A DNA stretch of 64,000 bases from Falsiroseomonas tokyonensis (GTDB lineage Bacteria; Pseudomonadota; Alphaproteobacteria; Acetobacterales; Acetobacteraceae): the NCBI RefSeq assembly GCF_019024325.1, contig NZ_JAFNJS010000003.1, forward strand, positions 186,001 through 250,000. The letters are read 5' to 3'. Position numbers and translations under genes: made by a program. This document shows, piece by piece, positions 9,028-17,290 of the stretch (its first letter is position 1; each line of letters opens with the position of its first letter). The notes under the pieces were generated by a model, which did no database searches, was not told where the DNA came from, and saw nothing but the letters and a program-made list of their open reading frames with translations.

Positions 9028-10069
9028 GTTGCAGAATGCCTTGTTCTAGATGGACCTTCGCGACCGCCTCCGCCAACAGCCGAAAGCTTTCCTGCCGGGC
9101 CTTGGGGTCGTGGCAGGGGGTCAGCACCGCCACCTCCTCCACCCCATGCGCCGCGGCCAGGGCGGCCAGCCGCGCCGCCACCTGTTCCGGGGCACCGACC
9201 AAAGCGCGGGCGCGCATCCGCTCGATCTTGGCCAGTTCCTCGGGCGTGTAGGTGTAGGCCTCGGCCTCCTCCGCGCTCGGCAGCGGCGGGTAGATGCCGC
9301 GATCGCGCGACAGGCGCCACAGGGCGCGGGACCGGAAATGGCGCTGCGCCTCGGCCTCCGTCGCCGCGGTCAGGGCATAGACGGCGACCACCCCCTGGGG
9401 CTTTGCCAGCCGGCCCGGCACGCCGGGATGCGGCCGGAAGCCCTCCCGGTACAGGCCCATCGCCTCCTCGCTGCCGCGCCCATCGGTGATGAAATGCGCA
9501 AAGCAGTAGGGCAGGCCGAAATAGGCGGCGAGCTGGGCGCCGAAGTCGGAACTGCCAAGAATCCACACCTCCGGCCGCGTCGGGATGGCGGGGTTGGCGG
9601 TGACCATGCGGAAGGGGTGGCTCTCGGGCAGCCCATCGCCCAGCCAGCCCATCAGGTCCTGCACCTGCTGCGGGAAGCGGTCTGCCGCGGCCGCCGCATC
9701 CGGGTTCAGCGCATAGGCGGTGCGGCCATCGGATCCCGGGGCACGACCGACGCCGAGGTCGATGCGGCCGGGCGCGATCGCCTCCAGCACCCGGAACTGC
9801 TCGGCCACCTTCAGCGCGGAATAATGCGGCAGCATCACCCCGGCGGTGCCGATGCGGATGCGCTGCGTGGTCGCCGCGATGGCGGCCACCAGGATCTCGG
9901 GCGCCGTGCCGGCGTGGGAGGCGCTGTTGTGGTGCTCCGCCAGCCAGTAGCGGCGATAGCCCCATTGGTCCGCCAGCCGGGCCAGCGCCAGCGTCTCCCG
10001 GATCGCCTCATCCGCGCCGCGGCCGGAGGCGATGGTCGATTGGTCGAGAATGGACAGCGCAAGCGGCAT
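9020..10069 (-). CDS. LLM-class flavin-dependent oxidoreductase (luciferase-like monooxygenase)
   Basis: A 349-aa TIM-barrel protein of the bacterial luciferase-like family that uses FMNH2 or F420-type flavins; the substrate is not predictable. Signatures are SILDQSTIASG at the N-terminus, RYWLAEHHN, TQRIRIGTAGVMLPHYSALKVAEQFRVLE and DLGVGRAPGSD, typical of the MsnO8/YhbW-like subgroup. The start at 10067-10069 (MPLALSILDQ) matches family N-termini. Divergent from the deaminase gene with a 55-base gap. Confidence 0.88.
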   Translation of the reverse strand: MPLALSILDQSTIASGRGADEAIRETLALARLADQWGYRRYWLAEHHNSASHAGTAPEILVAAIAATTQRIRIGTAGVMLPHYSALKVAEQFRVLEAIAPGRIDLGVGRAPGSDGRTAYALNPDAAAAADRFPQQVQDLMGWLGDGLPESHPFRMVTANPAIPTRPEVWILGSSDFGAQLAAYFGLPYCFAHFITDGRGSEEAMGLYREGFRPHPGVPGRLAKPQGVVAVYALTAATEAEAQRHFRSRALWRLSRDRGIYPPLPSAEEAEAYTYTPEELAKIERMRARALVGAPEQVAARLAALAAAHGVEEVAVLTPCHDPKARQESFRLLAEAVAKVHLEQGILQHA

Positions 10070-10124
10070 CGTTGACCCTCCACCCGCAAGGTGGGGCCTG
10101 CGGCCCGCCGCGTCGAGGTGGCCG

Positions 10125-10595
10125 ATGACGGACGAGGATTTCATGCGCCAGGCCATCGCCCTGTCGCGCCGCGGCATGGAGGGCGGCGCCGGCGGGCCCT
10201 TCGGCGCCGTGGTGGTGCTGGACGGGCAGGTGGTGGCGGAGGGCTGGAACCAGGTCACCTCCACCAACGACCCCACGGCGCATGCCGAGATCGTGGCGCT
10301 GCGCCGCGCCTGCGCCGCCCTCGGCCGCTTCGAGCTGCGCGGCGCCACCGTCTTCACCAGCTGCGAGCCCTGCCCGATGTGTCTGGCGGCGCTGTACTGG
10401 TCGCGCTGCGACCGCGTGGTCTTCGCGAATGACCGGGCGCAGGCGGCCGCGATCGGCTTCGACGATGCGCTGCTTTACGAGGAGATTCCGAAGCCGGTCG
10501 AGGCGCGGCTGCTGCCCATGCGCCGGCTGCTGCAGGCCGAGGCGCTGGAGGTGTTTTACGCCTGGATGGAGAAGGCGGACCGAACCCTTTACTGA
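10125..10595 (+). CDS. guaD: nucleoside deaminase, guanine deaminase (GuaD)-like
   Basis: A 156-aa cytidine-deaminase-fold zinc enzyme. The zinc and catalytic motifs are HAE (in PTAHAEIVAL) and PCPMC (in TSCEPCPMCLAALYWSR). The C-terminal part (GFDDALLYEEIPKP) resembles Bacillus GuaD more than tRNA-adenosine deaminase TadA, so deamination of guanine to xanthine is the best guess. The start is ATG 10125; longer upstream sequence would overlap the divergent oxidoreductase. Confidence 0.82.
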   Translation: MTDEDFMRQAIALSRRGMEGGAGGPFGAVVVLDGQVVAEGWNQVTSTNDPTAHAEIVALRRACAALGRFELRGATVFTSCEPCPMCLAALYWSRCDRVVFANDRAQAAAIGFDDALLYEEIPKPVEARLLPMRRLLQAEALEVFYAWMEKADRTLY

Positions 10596-10787
10596 GGCGT
10601 AACGGCGCTGAACTGGACGTGCATGTCGACAAATCTGACGCCGGTCACTGCCGCGTTGTAAACTGCGCTCGATAAACATTCTGAATCAATGTCGTTACTG
10701 TCTGGCACGGACATTGCTGTTTCCCTTCCGCAGCGATCCCGCTGCATGCGCGGCGGCGGTCCCGTCGCACGGACAGAAAGACAGACG

Positions 10788-11438
10788 ATGTTCGGAAAAA
10801 TCCTCGGCGCCGCCGTCGGTGCCATGGCGCTGGTCGGCGTCTCCTCGGCCCAGGCGGCGCCGGTCAACTTCAACATCATCTCGGGCGGCTTCACGGTCGG
10901 CTCGGGCTACGGCAACAACGTCGGCCAGCTCGACGTGGTCTTCACCGACCTGCTGCAGGCGCAGAGCTTCAGCCTGGAGCTGGGCGAAACGGAATCCTTC
11001 CTCTTCGGCCGCGCCACGCTGGGCGAGGCCTGCATCACTCCCTTCGTCTGCCCGGCGCCGCTGAGCAATGAGACGGACAATCTGGGCGTGACGGCCAACC
11101 TGGTCTTCACCAGCCCCCTGGCCGACACCGTGCAGGTGGTGGCGGCGACGGGTGCCTTCGTCGGGCCGGTGGATGACGGCATCTTCGACGCCCTTTTCAA
11201 CATCACCGACTACTTCATCGACTTCAGCCCGGTGGTGGTGAACTTCGGCGTCGGCGGCGCCTTCGTGGTGGATATCGGCGACATGTACTTCGCCCAGAAC
11301 GGCTCCATCACCAACGGCGCCAATGTGACGCTGACGGCGGTGCCGGTGCCGGAGCCCGCTTCCCTGGTCCTGTTCAGCGCGGGCCTCTTGGGCCTGGGCC
11401 TGGCGCGGCGCAAGGCGCGGCAGGGCGTCGCGGCTTGA
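10788..11438 (+). CDS. PEP-CTERM sorting domain protein
   Basis: A 216-aa secreted protein: Sec signal peptide (MFGKILGAAVGAMALVGVSSAQA), a beta-rich body of about 165 residues with a possible disulfide pair (ACITPFVCPAP), and a C-terminal sorting signal made of VPEPASL, a hydrophobic helix (FSAGLLGLGLA) and the basic tail RRKAR. Such proteins are cut by an exosortase and released to the surface or matrix. No exosortase gene is present in this window, so it would be processed in trans. It is preceded by about 190 bases of noncoding DNA that must hold its promoter. Confidence 0.85.
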   Translation: MFGKILGAAVGAMALVGVSSAQAAPVNFNIISGGFTVGSGYGNNVGQLDVVFTDLLQAQSFSLELGETESFLFGRATLGEACITPFVCPAPLSNETDNLGVTANLVFTSPLADTVQVVAATGAFVGPVDDGIFDALFNITDYFIDFSPVVVNFGVGGAFVVDIGDMYFAQNGSITNGANVTLTAVPVPEPASLVLFSAGLLGLGLARRKARQGVAA

Positions 11439-11481
11439 GGCTGCCGGGGCGCGACCGGATGGTCGTGCCCCCAACGGCCCC

Positions 11482-11601
11482 CTATCCGGCGCGGCGCGGC
11501 AGCAGCTGCCGCGCCGCCAGGTACATGGCATCGAGCAGCGCGAGCAGCGGGTCGCGGGAGACGATCGCCGGCTGGCAGAGAAGCGGGCGGCTGGCTTGCA
11601 T
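11482..11601 (-). CDS. possible 39-aa small protein
   Basis: A short ORF starting MQASRPLLCQPAIVSRD and ending QLLPRRAG, preceded on its own strand by a good Shine-Dalgarno-like AAGGGA nine bases before the ATG. It could form an amphipathic helix (LLALLDAMYLAARQLL) with a basic tail. It lies between the PEP-CTERM gene and the DUF445 gene, in a gap of about 260 bases otherwise without a gene. No homologue is recognised. Confidence 0.35.
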   Translation of the reverse strand: MQASRPLLCQPAIVSRDPLLALLDAMYLAARQLLPRRAG

Positions 11602-11703
11602 GACTTGATGTCCCTTGCCTGGTGACCAGGGAAGCCTGCGCCGCACGCCGTACCAAAAACTTAAACTGGATGGATTTTCATCAAGTCCGTCCCAGCCAGT
11701 GGC

Positions 11704-13026
11704 TCATCCCGCCACCCGCCCGAAGATCGCTGTCAGCAGTGCATAGAGCGCCCCACCGACCAGGAAGCCCACCAGCGTCCCGTTCATGCGGACATATTGC
11801 AGGTCGCGCCCGACCCGCAGCTCGATCTTCTCCGTCACCGTCGCCGTGTCCCAGTTCCGCACCACGCCGGCGATGAAATCCGAAAGCTGGCTGCGGGCGC
11901 GCGGCAGCAGCGCGATCAGGGCGCGCTCGGCGCCCTTGTTCAGCCGATCCCGCGCCGCCTGATCCTCGGCCAGCACGGTGCCGAGATTGCCGAGGGCCGC
12001 CTGCAGCGCCTGCACGGTGCGGCCATTCGGATTGCTGGCATCGGCCTCCATCGCCGTGCGCAGCCGTGTCCAGATATCGCCGAGCCAGGCGGCGACGGCC
12101 GGATGGGCCAGCGCCTCCCGCAGCGCGCGGCCGACGGCGGCGGCGCGGTCCGGGTCCGTCTCCAGCCGGGTGATCTCGGCGCGGATCCAGCTCTCGAAGG
12201 CCGCGCGCAGGTCGCTATCGCCGGGCTGCACGCGGTCGAGCTCCGCATTCAGGGCGGAGAGCACGCGGCGCGCGATGCCGGCGCCGGCGATCCAGCCGAC
12301 CAGCGCGCCGCCTTCCGCCCGAACCCGGGCCGCGATCGCGGTCTGCAACTGGTCCTCCTTCGCCACCAGCACCGCCTTGAGCTGGCCGATGGCGAGGTCG
12401 AAGACCTCCTGGTGCCGGCCGCCCTCGATCAGCGCGGTCAGGGCGCGGGCCAGCACCCGGGCGGCGCCGGGGCCGCCGGCGATGCGCGGCAGCAGTCGGG
12501 TCAGCAGGCGCCGCGCGCGGCCATCCTCAAGGCTGGCCAGGATGCGGGGCAGGGCCTTGGCCAGGGCATTGGCGGCGGGCTGCACCGCGGCAGGGTCGGA
12601 GAAGAAGTCGCCCAGCACCCGCGCCAGGTCCACCTTGGAGAGGACCCGGGAGACTTCGGCTTCCGTGAAGACGTGGTTCGCCACGAAGCGGCCGAGCCCG
12701 GCGCCCAGGCGTTCCTTCTGCATCGGGATGATGGCGGTGTGCGGGATGGGCAGGCCCAGCGGATGGCGGAACAGCGCCGTCACCGCGAACCAGTCGGCGA
12801 TGCCGCCGACCACGCCGGCCTTGGCGGCGGCCTGCAGCAGGTCCGTGGCATAGCCCGGCGGCAGCGCGTAGCTGCCGAGCAGCAGCCCGCCCATGCCGGC
12901 CAACAGGCCGGTGGCGGCGGCGCGGTGGCGCTTGAGGCCACGGCGCAGCGCGGCCTCCGGGTCCTCGGCGGGCGGAAGAAGGGCGGCGGGGGTGGGGTTG
13001 GCGAAAGGCTGGGGTCTGTCCTGCAT
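11704..13026 (-). CDS. DUF445 (YjiN-like) membrane-associated protein
   Basis: A 440-aa protein of the DUF445 family. The N-terminal hydrophobic segment (LLAGMGGLLLGSYALPPGYA) is followed by the family signature AAKAGVVGGIADWFAVTALFRHPLG and HTAIIPMQKERLG, a long helical middle region, and a C-terminal hydrophobic helix (GTLVGFLVGGALYALLTAIF). The function of the family is not established; the layout suggests an inner-membrane protein anchored at both ends. Divergent from the zinc-transporter block. Confidence 0.88.
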   Translation of the reverse strand: MQDRPQPFANPTPAALLPPAEDPEAALRRGLKRHRAAATGLLAGMGGLLLGSYALPPGYATDLLQAAAKAGVVGGIADWFAVTALFRHPLGLPIPHTAIIPMQKERLGAGLGRFVANHVFTEAEVSRVLSKVDLARVLGDFFSDPAAVQPAANALAKALPRILASLEDGRARRLLTRLLPRIAGGPGAARVLARALTALIEGGRHQEVFDLAIGQLKAVLVAKEDQLQTAIAARVRAEGGALVGWIAGAGIARRVLSALNAELDRVQPGDSDLRAAFESWIRAEITRLETDPDRAAAVGRALREALAHPAVAAWLGDIWTRLRTAMEADASNPNGRTVQALQAALGNLGTVLAEDQAARDRLNKGAERALIALLPRARSQLSDFIAGVVRNWDTATVTEKIELRVGRDLQYVRMNGTLVGFLVGGALYALLTAIFGRVAG

Positions 13027-13094
13027 CGCCTGCGCAGGTAGTCCACCTGAAACCCTTTTCCCAGGCGCGGCTTGAAGGCTATAGGGGGCGCGAC

Positions 13095-13107
13095 GTTATA
13101 AGGTAAC
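13095..13107 (+). promoter_or_regulatory. Zur-like operator upstream of the metal ABC importer
   Basis: GTTATAAGGTAAC is an imperfect inverted repeat (GTTAT, three bases, GTAAC) resembling alphaproteobacterial Zur boxes as remembered (GTTAT-N3-ATAAC type). A TATAGG -10-like hexamer at 13080-13085 would place transcription start at about 13092, so a bound repressor would block initiation. The operator abuts the ATG at 13109. Confidence 0.5.
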
Positions 13108-13108
13108 C

Positions 13109-13243
13109 ATGCGCCAGCTCCTGCCCCCCTTCCTCGCCGCCGATCCGCTCGCCCTCTCCTCGGGGGTTGGGGCGCGGATGCTGCTGGTGCTGGCGGTGCT
13201 GGCGGGGCTTTGGGGGGCGGTACTTTGGGCGCTGGCGGCATGA
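13109..13243 (+). CDS. 44-aa single-helix membrane ORF leading the zinc-transporter operon
   Basis: The ORF starts at ATG 13109 with AAGG five bases upstream and ends with a TGA overlapping the ATG of the ATPase gene (ATGA). The product has a polar N-terminus (MRQLLPPFLAADPLALSSG) and one hydrophobic helix (MLLVLAVLAGLWGAVLWALAA). It may be a real small membrane protein of the importer, or mainly a translation-coupling leader. No family is recognised. Confidence 0.45.
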   Translation: MRQLLPPFLAADPLALSSGVGARMLLVLAVLAGLWGAVLWALAA

Positions 13244-13995
13244 GCGGGGCGCAGACGGCCCGGCGCGGGCCGGCGGTGGAGATCGCGAACCTCACCGCCA
13301 CGCATCAGCGGCATCCGGCGGTGCATCACGTCTCCGCCAGCTTCGCGCCGGGGGCGCTGGCCGCCATCGTCGGGCCGAATGGCGCGGGCAAGACCACGCT
13401 TCTGCGCAGCATCGCCGGGCTGCACCGGGTGGATGAGGGGCGGGTGACGCTCAGCGGCCAGAAGCCGCGCGTCGCGCTGCTGCCGCAGCAATCCGGCATG
13501 GACCGCGCCTTCCCGATCCTCTGCCTGGATGTGGTGCTGCAGGGGCTGTGGTCCCGCCTCGGCGCCTTCCGCGGCGCCAGCGCGGCGGACCGGGACCGGG
13601 CGCAGCATGCGCTGGAGGCGGTGGGCCTCGGCGGCTTCGGCCGCCGCCCCGTCAGCGCCATGTCCGCCGGCCAGTTCCAGCGGCTGCTCTTTGCCCGGCT
13701 GCTGGTGCAGGATGCCGACCTGATCCTGCTGGACGAGCCCTTCAACGCCGTCGATGCCCGCACCGCCGCGGACCTGCTGGCCGTCCTGCGCCGCTGGCAT
13801 GGCGAGGGCCGCACCGTGCTGGCCGTGCTGCACGACCTGGACCTGGTCGAGCGCGAATTCCCCGACTGCCTGCTGCTGGCGCGCGAGACCATCGCCTGCG
13901 GCCCGACGGCGGAGGTGCTGACCGCCCGCAACCGCCTGCGCGCCCGGATGATGGCCGAGGCCTGGGACGAATCCGCCCCCGCCTGCGCGGCCTAG
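13240..13995 (+). CDS. aztA: metal (probably zinc) ABC importer ATPase, AztA/ZnuC-like
   Basis: A 251-aa ABC ATPase that would drive Mn/Zn/Fe-chelate-type import with the neighbouring permease. Walker A is GPNGAGKTT, the signature loop is MSAGQFQR, and Walker B is DLILLDEPFNAVD, followed by the switch His in LAVLHDLD. The N-terminal phrase RHPAVHHVSASFAPG recalls AztA of the Paracoccus zinc system rather than ZnuC. The start is ATG 13240, which gives MSGAQTARRGPAVEI. The Zur-like operator upstream supports zinc. No binding protein (AztC/ZnuA) gene is in the window. Confidence 0.8.
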   Translation: MSGAQTARRGPAVEIANLTATHQRHPAVHHVSASFAPGALAAIVGPNGAGKTTLLRSIAGLHRVDEGRVTLSGQKPRVALLPQQSGMDRAFPILCLDVVLQGLWSRLGAFRGASAADRDRAQHALEAVGLGGFGRRPVSAMSAGQFQRLLFARLLVQDADLILLDEPFNAVDARTAADLLAVLRRWHGEGRTVLAVLHDLDLVEREFPDCLLLARETIACGPTAEVLTARNRLRARMMAEAWDESAPACAA

Positions 13996-14002
13996 GCCGG
14001 CC

Positions 14003-14866
14003 ATGGATTGGCTGTTCGGCCCCTTCCTGGAATTCGGCTTCATGCGCCGCGCTTTGGTGGGCTGCCTGGCGCTGGCCGTGGCGGCGCCGCTGCTCGGCGT
14101 GTTCCTGATGCTGCGGCGGACCTCCCTGACGGCGGAGGTGCTGGCGCATGGCGTGACGCCCGGCATCGCCGCCGGCTTCCTGATCGCGGGTCTATCGGTG
14201 CCGGCCATGTCGCTGGGCGGGCTGGTGGCGGGGCTGTTGGTGGCGGTCGGCGCCGGCGCGCTATCCCGCGCCACGGGGGGGCGGGAGGATGCGGCGCTGA
14301 CGGCGCTGTACCTGATCGCGCTCGCGCTCGGCGTCACCCTGGTTTCGCTGCGTGGCGATACCTCGGACCTCACCCATTTGCTCTTCGGCCAGGTGCTGGG
14401 GGTGGATGACCCGGCGCTGCTGCTGATGGCGGGCGTCGCCACCCTGACCCTGCCGTTGCTGGCGCTCGCCTGGCGGCCGCTGGCGCTGGAGTGCTTCGAC
14501 CCGGGATTCGCGCAGGCCGAGGGGGTGCGCGGCGGGCTATGGCACGCGCTGTTCCTGGTGCTGGTGGTGCTGAACGTGCTGGCCGCCTTCCAGGCCATGG
14601 GCACGCTGATGGCGGTGGGGCTGATGATGCTGCCCGCCGTCGCCTCCCGCCACTGGGCGCGGGAGCTGTCGGGGCTGGCCTATGCGGCGGTGGGGCTGGC
14701 GGTGCTGTCCGCCATCTTCGGCCTGCTGGCCAGCTACCACCTGGACCTGCCCTCCGGCCCCGCCATCGTGCTGACGGCCGGGGTCCTCTGGGCCATTTCC
14801 GTCATTGCCGGACCGGTGGACGGGCTATGGGCGCGCTGGGCGCGGCGGCCGCACCTGGCAGGGTGA
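14003..14866 (+). CDS. aztB: metal (probably zinc) ABC importer permease, AztB/ZnuB-like
   Basis: A 287-aa polytopic membrane protein of the ABC-3 family with about eight hydrophobic segments. Family marks include FMRRALVGCLALAVAAPLLGVFL, LMLRRTSLTAEVLAHGVTPG, and LAAFQAMGTLMAVGLMMLPA near the C-terminal half. It starts 7 bases after the ATPase stop. Together they form the membrane unit; the periplasmic binding protein must be encoded elsewhere. Confidence 0.84.
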   Translation: MDWLFGPFLEFGFMRRALVGCLALAVAAPLLGVFLMLRRTSLTAEVLAHGVTPGIAAGFLIAGLSVPAMSLGGLVAGLLVAVGAGALSRATGGREDAALTALYLIALALGVTLVSLRGDTSDLTHLLFGQVLGVDDPALLLMAGVATLTLPLLALAWRPLALECFDPGFAQAEGVRGGLWHALFLVLVVLNVLAAFQAMGTLMAVGLMMLPAVASRHWARELSGLAYAAVGLAVLSAIFGLLASYHLDLPSGPAIVLTAGVLWAISVIAGPVDGLWARWARRPHLAG

Positions 14867-14870
14867 GGGG

Positions 14871-15080
14871 TCAGTCCCCGTCCCGCGCATCGCGCAGCAG
14901 GTCCTCCCGCTGCTGCCGGAGATAATCCTGCATCAGATCCGCGACGGAGGGCGAGGGTCCGTAGCCGTAGCGGTCGCGTACGTCCTGCACCGGATTGTGC
15001 AGCCAGCCATAGCCGCCGGTGACGGCGGCCAGCTCGGCCTCATGCAGCGGCCGGGGGGCGGATTGGGGATTTTCGGACAT
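14871..15080 (-). CDS. small peptide precursor with double-glycine (bacteriocin-type) leader
   Basis: A 69-aa ORF. Residues 1-23 end in LHEAELAAVTGG, matching the double-glycine leader pattern (hydrophobic and Glu residues at fixed spacing before GG) that is cut by C39-peptidase ABC exporters. The mature part would be about 46 residues, beginning YGWLHNPVQDVRDRYGYG and ending in a charged helix (DLMQDYLRQQREDLLRDARDGD), with no Cys. No C39 transporter or modifying enzyme is adjacent. It is convergent with aztB, with only 4 bases between the stops. Confidence 0.6.
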   Translation of the reverse strand: MSENPQSAPRPLHEAELAAVTGGYGWLHNPVQDVRDRYGYGPSPSVADLMQDYLRQQREDLLRDARDGD

Positions 15081-15122
15081 GTCGCTTCTCCTGAGACCTG
15101 AACTCAGGATGCGATGCGAGGG

Positions 15123-15623
15123 TTAACCCTTCGTCTTCTTCCCTGCCAGCCGGTCCAGCACGCCCAGCGCCACGGCGCCCGCCACGAACATGCCGTGGAT
15201 GGCCAGGCCCCACATCACCGTCCGGTCGTCATAGCTGGAGACCTCCATGAAGATCTGCAGCAGGTGGATGGAGGAGATGGCGATCAGCGCCGAGGCCAGC
15301 TTGATCTTCAGATTGCCGGGATCGACGTTGGCCACCCAGCTCACCCCCTCCGCATCCTCGTGCTTGTCCAGCCGGGAGACCAGGCTGTCGTAGGAGGAGA
15401 TGATGACGGTGACGACGAGGGAGGCGACCAGCGCCGAATCCAGCAGGTGCAGCAGGTCCAGCAGCTGGCGGTTGTCGGCGCCGTTCAGCGCATTGCCGGC
15501 GAATTTCCACAGCTTCGCCAGGAAGCCCAGCGCATAGATCGACAGCGCCACGGCCAGGCCGAGCAGGAAGACCGCCAGCAGGTGGCGGCTGGCGAGGACG
15601 GCTTTGTCGATCAAGGCCTGCAT
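15123..15623 (-). CDS. UPF0114 / YqhA family inner-membrane protein
   Basis: A 166-aa membrane protein with four hydrophobic segments, matching the TIGR00645/YqhA family: SRHLLAVFLLGLAVALSIYAL at the N-terminus, the middle segment LLDSALVASLVVTVIISSYDSLVSR, NLKIKLASALIAISSIHLLQIFM, and a last helix before the basic GKKTKG tail. The biochemical function of the family is unknown. It is divergent from the RidA gene with a 51-base gap. Confidence 0.85.
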   Translation of the reverse strand: MQALIDKAVLASRHLLAVFLLGLAVALSIYALGFLAKLWKFAGNALNGADNRQLLDLLHLLDSALVASLVVTVIISSYDSLVSRLDKHEDAEGVSWVANVDPGNLKIKLASALIAISSIHLLQIFMEVSSYDDRTVMWGLAIHGMFVAGAVALGVLDRLAGKKTKG

Positions 15624-15674
15624 GGCACCCTCCGGCTGACGCTGATTTGCCCCGTTACGGGGCCGGAGGGAAGC

Positions 15675-16028
15675 ATGACGATACGCCGCATCGCAGAGGA
15701 ACAGCGCCTATCGGGCGCCGTGGTGGGGGGCGGCCTGGTCTGGCTGGCCGGCCAGGTGGCCGATGACCCCAGCCTGGATGCGGAAGGCCAGACCAAGGAC
15801 ATCCTGGCCCAGATCGACGCGCTGCTGGCCGAGGCCGGGACGGACAAGCGCGCCTTGGTCAGCGTGACCATCGTGCTGGCCGATATCCGCGACGCGCCGG
15901 CGATGAACCGCGCCTGGGACGCCTGGCTCGACCCCACCGCCAAGCCCGCCCGCATGACGATCGAGGCGGCGCTGGTCGATCCGCGCTGGAAGGTGGAGAT
16001 CACCGGGGTTGCGCTCGCGCCGGCGTGA
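15675..16028 (+). CDS. RidA family enamine/imine deaminase-like protein
   Basis: A 117-aa protein of the YjgF/YER057c/UK114 fold. RidA proteins hydrolyse reactive 2-aminoacrylate-type enamines. Visible landmarks are GLVWLAGQVADDP, the helix TKDILAQIDALLAEAG, and KPARMTIEAALVDPRWKVEI, where the Arg is the family carboxylate-binding residue. It most resembles the YoaB-like branch, in which activity is not always demonstrated. The ATG at 15675 has GGAGGG five bases upstream. Confidence 0.85.
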   Translation: MTIRRIAEEQRLSGAVVGGGLVWLAGQVADDPSLDAEGQTKDILAQIDALLAEAGTDKRALVSVTIVLADIRDAPAMNRAWDAWLDPTAKPARMTIEAALVDPRWKVEITGVALAPA

Positions 16029-16160
16029 GGCCCCCTCGACCGGCGGCGCCAGGACGGGCAATTTGCGCCCGTTCATCAAGGAATGGCCATGGCGCCGCCC
16101 GGGCATGGCCGCGGCGGCGCCGCAATCCGCAGGCTTAGATATGCCGACCGAGGAGTCTCC

Positions 16161-17222
16161 ATGAACATCCTGCTGACCGGCGGCCTGGGCTTCATCGGCT
16201 CCGCCGTCGTCCGCCGCCTGATCGCCACCACCGACCATGTGGTGGTGAATGTCGACAAGGAGACTTACGCCGCGAGCCACGAGGCGCTGGGCGTCGCCCG
16301 CGGCCATGCGCGGCATGTGCATCTCAAGCATGACATATGCGATGCCGAGGCGATGTCCGCCGTGCTGGCGCAGTGGCAGCCGGAGGTGGTGATGCATCTG
16401 GCGGCCGAAAGCCATGTCGATCGCAGCATCGACGGCCCGGCAGAGTTCATCCGCACCAATGTCGTGGGCACCCAGGTGCTGCTGGAGGCGGCGCGCGCCT
16501 ATTGGTCCGGCCTCGACGCCACGCGCAAGGCGGCCTTCCGCTTCCACCACATCAGCACCGACGAAGTCTTCGGCAGCCTGGAGACGCTGGACGCCAAGCC
16601 CTTCGACGAGCACACGCCCTACGATCCGCGCAGCCCCTATAGCGCGTCCAAGGCGGCCTCCGACCACCTGGTGCGCGCCTGGCACCACACCTATGGGTTT
16701 CCTTCCTTCGTCTCCAACACGACGAACAATTACGGCCCCTGGCAATTCCCCGAAAAACTGATCCCGCTGGTCTCGCTGAATGCGCTGGAGGGGCGGCCGC
16801 TGCCGGTCTATGGCGACGGCGCCAATATCCGTGACTGGATCCATGTGGAGGATCATGCGGAGGCGCTGTGCCTGGCGGCGCTCGGCGCGGGCCAGCCAGG
16901 CGGCACCTATTGCATCGGGCCGCGGCAGGAACGCAGCAACCTGGTCGTGGTGAAGACCATCTGCGCCGTGCTGGACCGGCTGCGGCCGGACCCGGCGGGG
17001 CCGCGGGAGAGGCTGATCACCTTCGTGAAGGACCGCCCGGGCCACGATTTCCGCTACGCCATGGATCCCTCCGGCGCGGAGAAGGTGCTGGGCTGGCGGG
17101 CGAAGTACGATTTCGAAAGCGGGCTGGAGCAGACGCTGCGCTGGTACCTGGACAACGAGGCCTGGTGGGGCCCGATCCGTGCCGCGCGGTATTCCGGGCA
17201 GCGGCTCGGTAAGGCTGGATGA
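16161..17222 (+). CDS. rfbB: dTDP-glucose 4,6-dehydratase
   Basis: Extended SDR of 353 aa converting dTDP-glucose to dTDP-4-keto-6-deoxyglucose for surface polysaccharide or deoxysugar synthesis. The NAD-binding motif GGLGFIG is at 7-13, the dehydratase-specific STDEVFG at 132-138, and the catalytic Tyr160/Lys164 in [19 protein letters not shown] is also diagnostic. The start ATG 16161 is preceded by GAGGAG. No rfbA, rfbC or rfbD is adjacent; it is followed by an epimerase and an aminotransferase, suggesting a keto/amino-sugar route. Confidence 0.93.
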   Translation: MNILLTGGLGFIGSAVVRRLIATTDHVVVNVDKETYAASHEALGVARGHARHVHLKHDICDAEAMSAVLAQWQPEVVMHLAAESHVDRSIDGPAEFIRTNVVGTQVLLEAARAYWSGLDATRKAAFRFHHISTDEVFGSLETLDAKPFDEHTPYDPRSPYSASKAASDHLVRAWHHTYGFPSFVSNTTNNYGPWQFPEKLIPLVSLNALEGRPLPVYGDGANIRDWIHVEDHAEALCLAALGAGQPGGTYCIGPRQERSNLVVVKTICAVLDRLRPDPAGPRERLITFVKDRPGHDFRYAMDPSGAEKVLGWRAKYDFESGLEQTLRWYLDNEAWWGPIRAARYSGQRLGKAG

Positions 17223-17225
17223 ACG

Positions 17226-17263
17226 AAAGCCCTTTCCCCCCACTTATTGGGGGAGAGGGCTTT
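17226..17263. repeat. hairpin palindrome between rfbB and the epimerase gene
   Basis: A 15-bp stem with one mismatch (17226-17240 with 17249-17263; arms AAAGCCCTTTCCCCC and GGGGGAGAGGGCTTT) separated by 8 bases, starting 4 bases after the rfbB stop. No T-run follows, so it could be an RNA-stability element or weak attenuator rather than a terminator. Confidence 0.7.
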
Positions 17264-17290
17264 GCAGGCGACGTTTGAGGATACGCAAAC

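Noticed and set aside
13036-13091. A strong sigma-70 -35 element for the zinc operon
   Set aside because: Only a -10-like TATAGG is seen; no good TTGACA-like hexamer is present at 16-18 bases spacing, so no full promoter was called.
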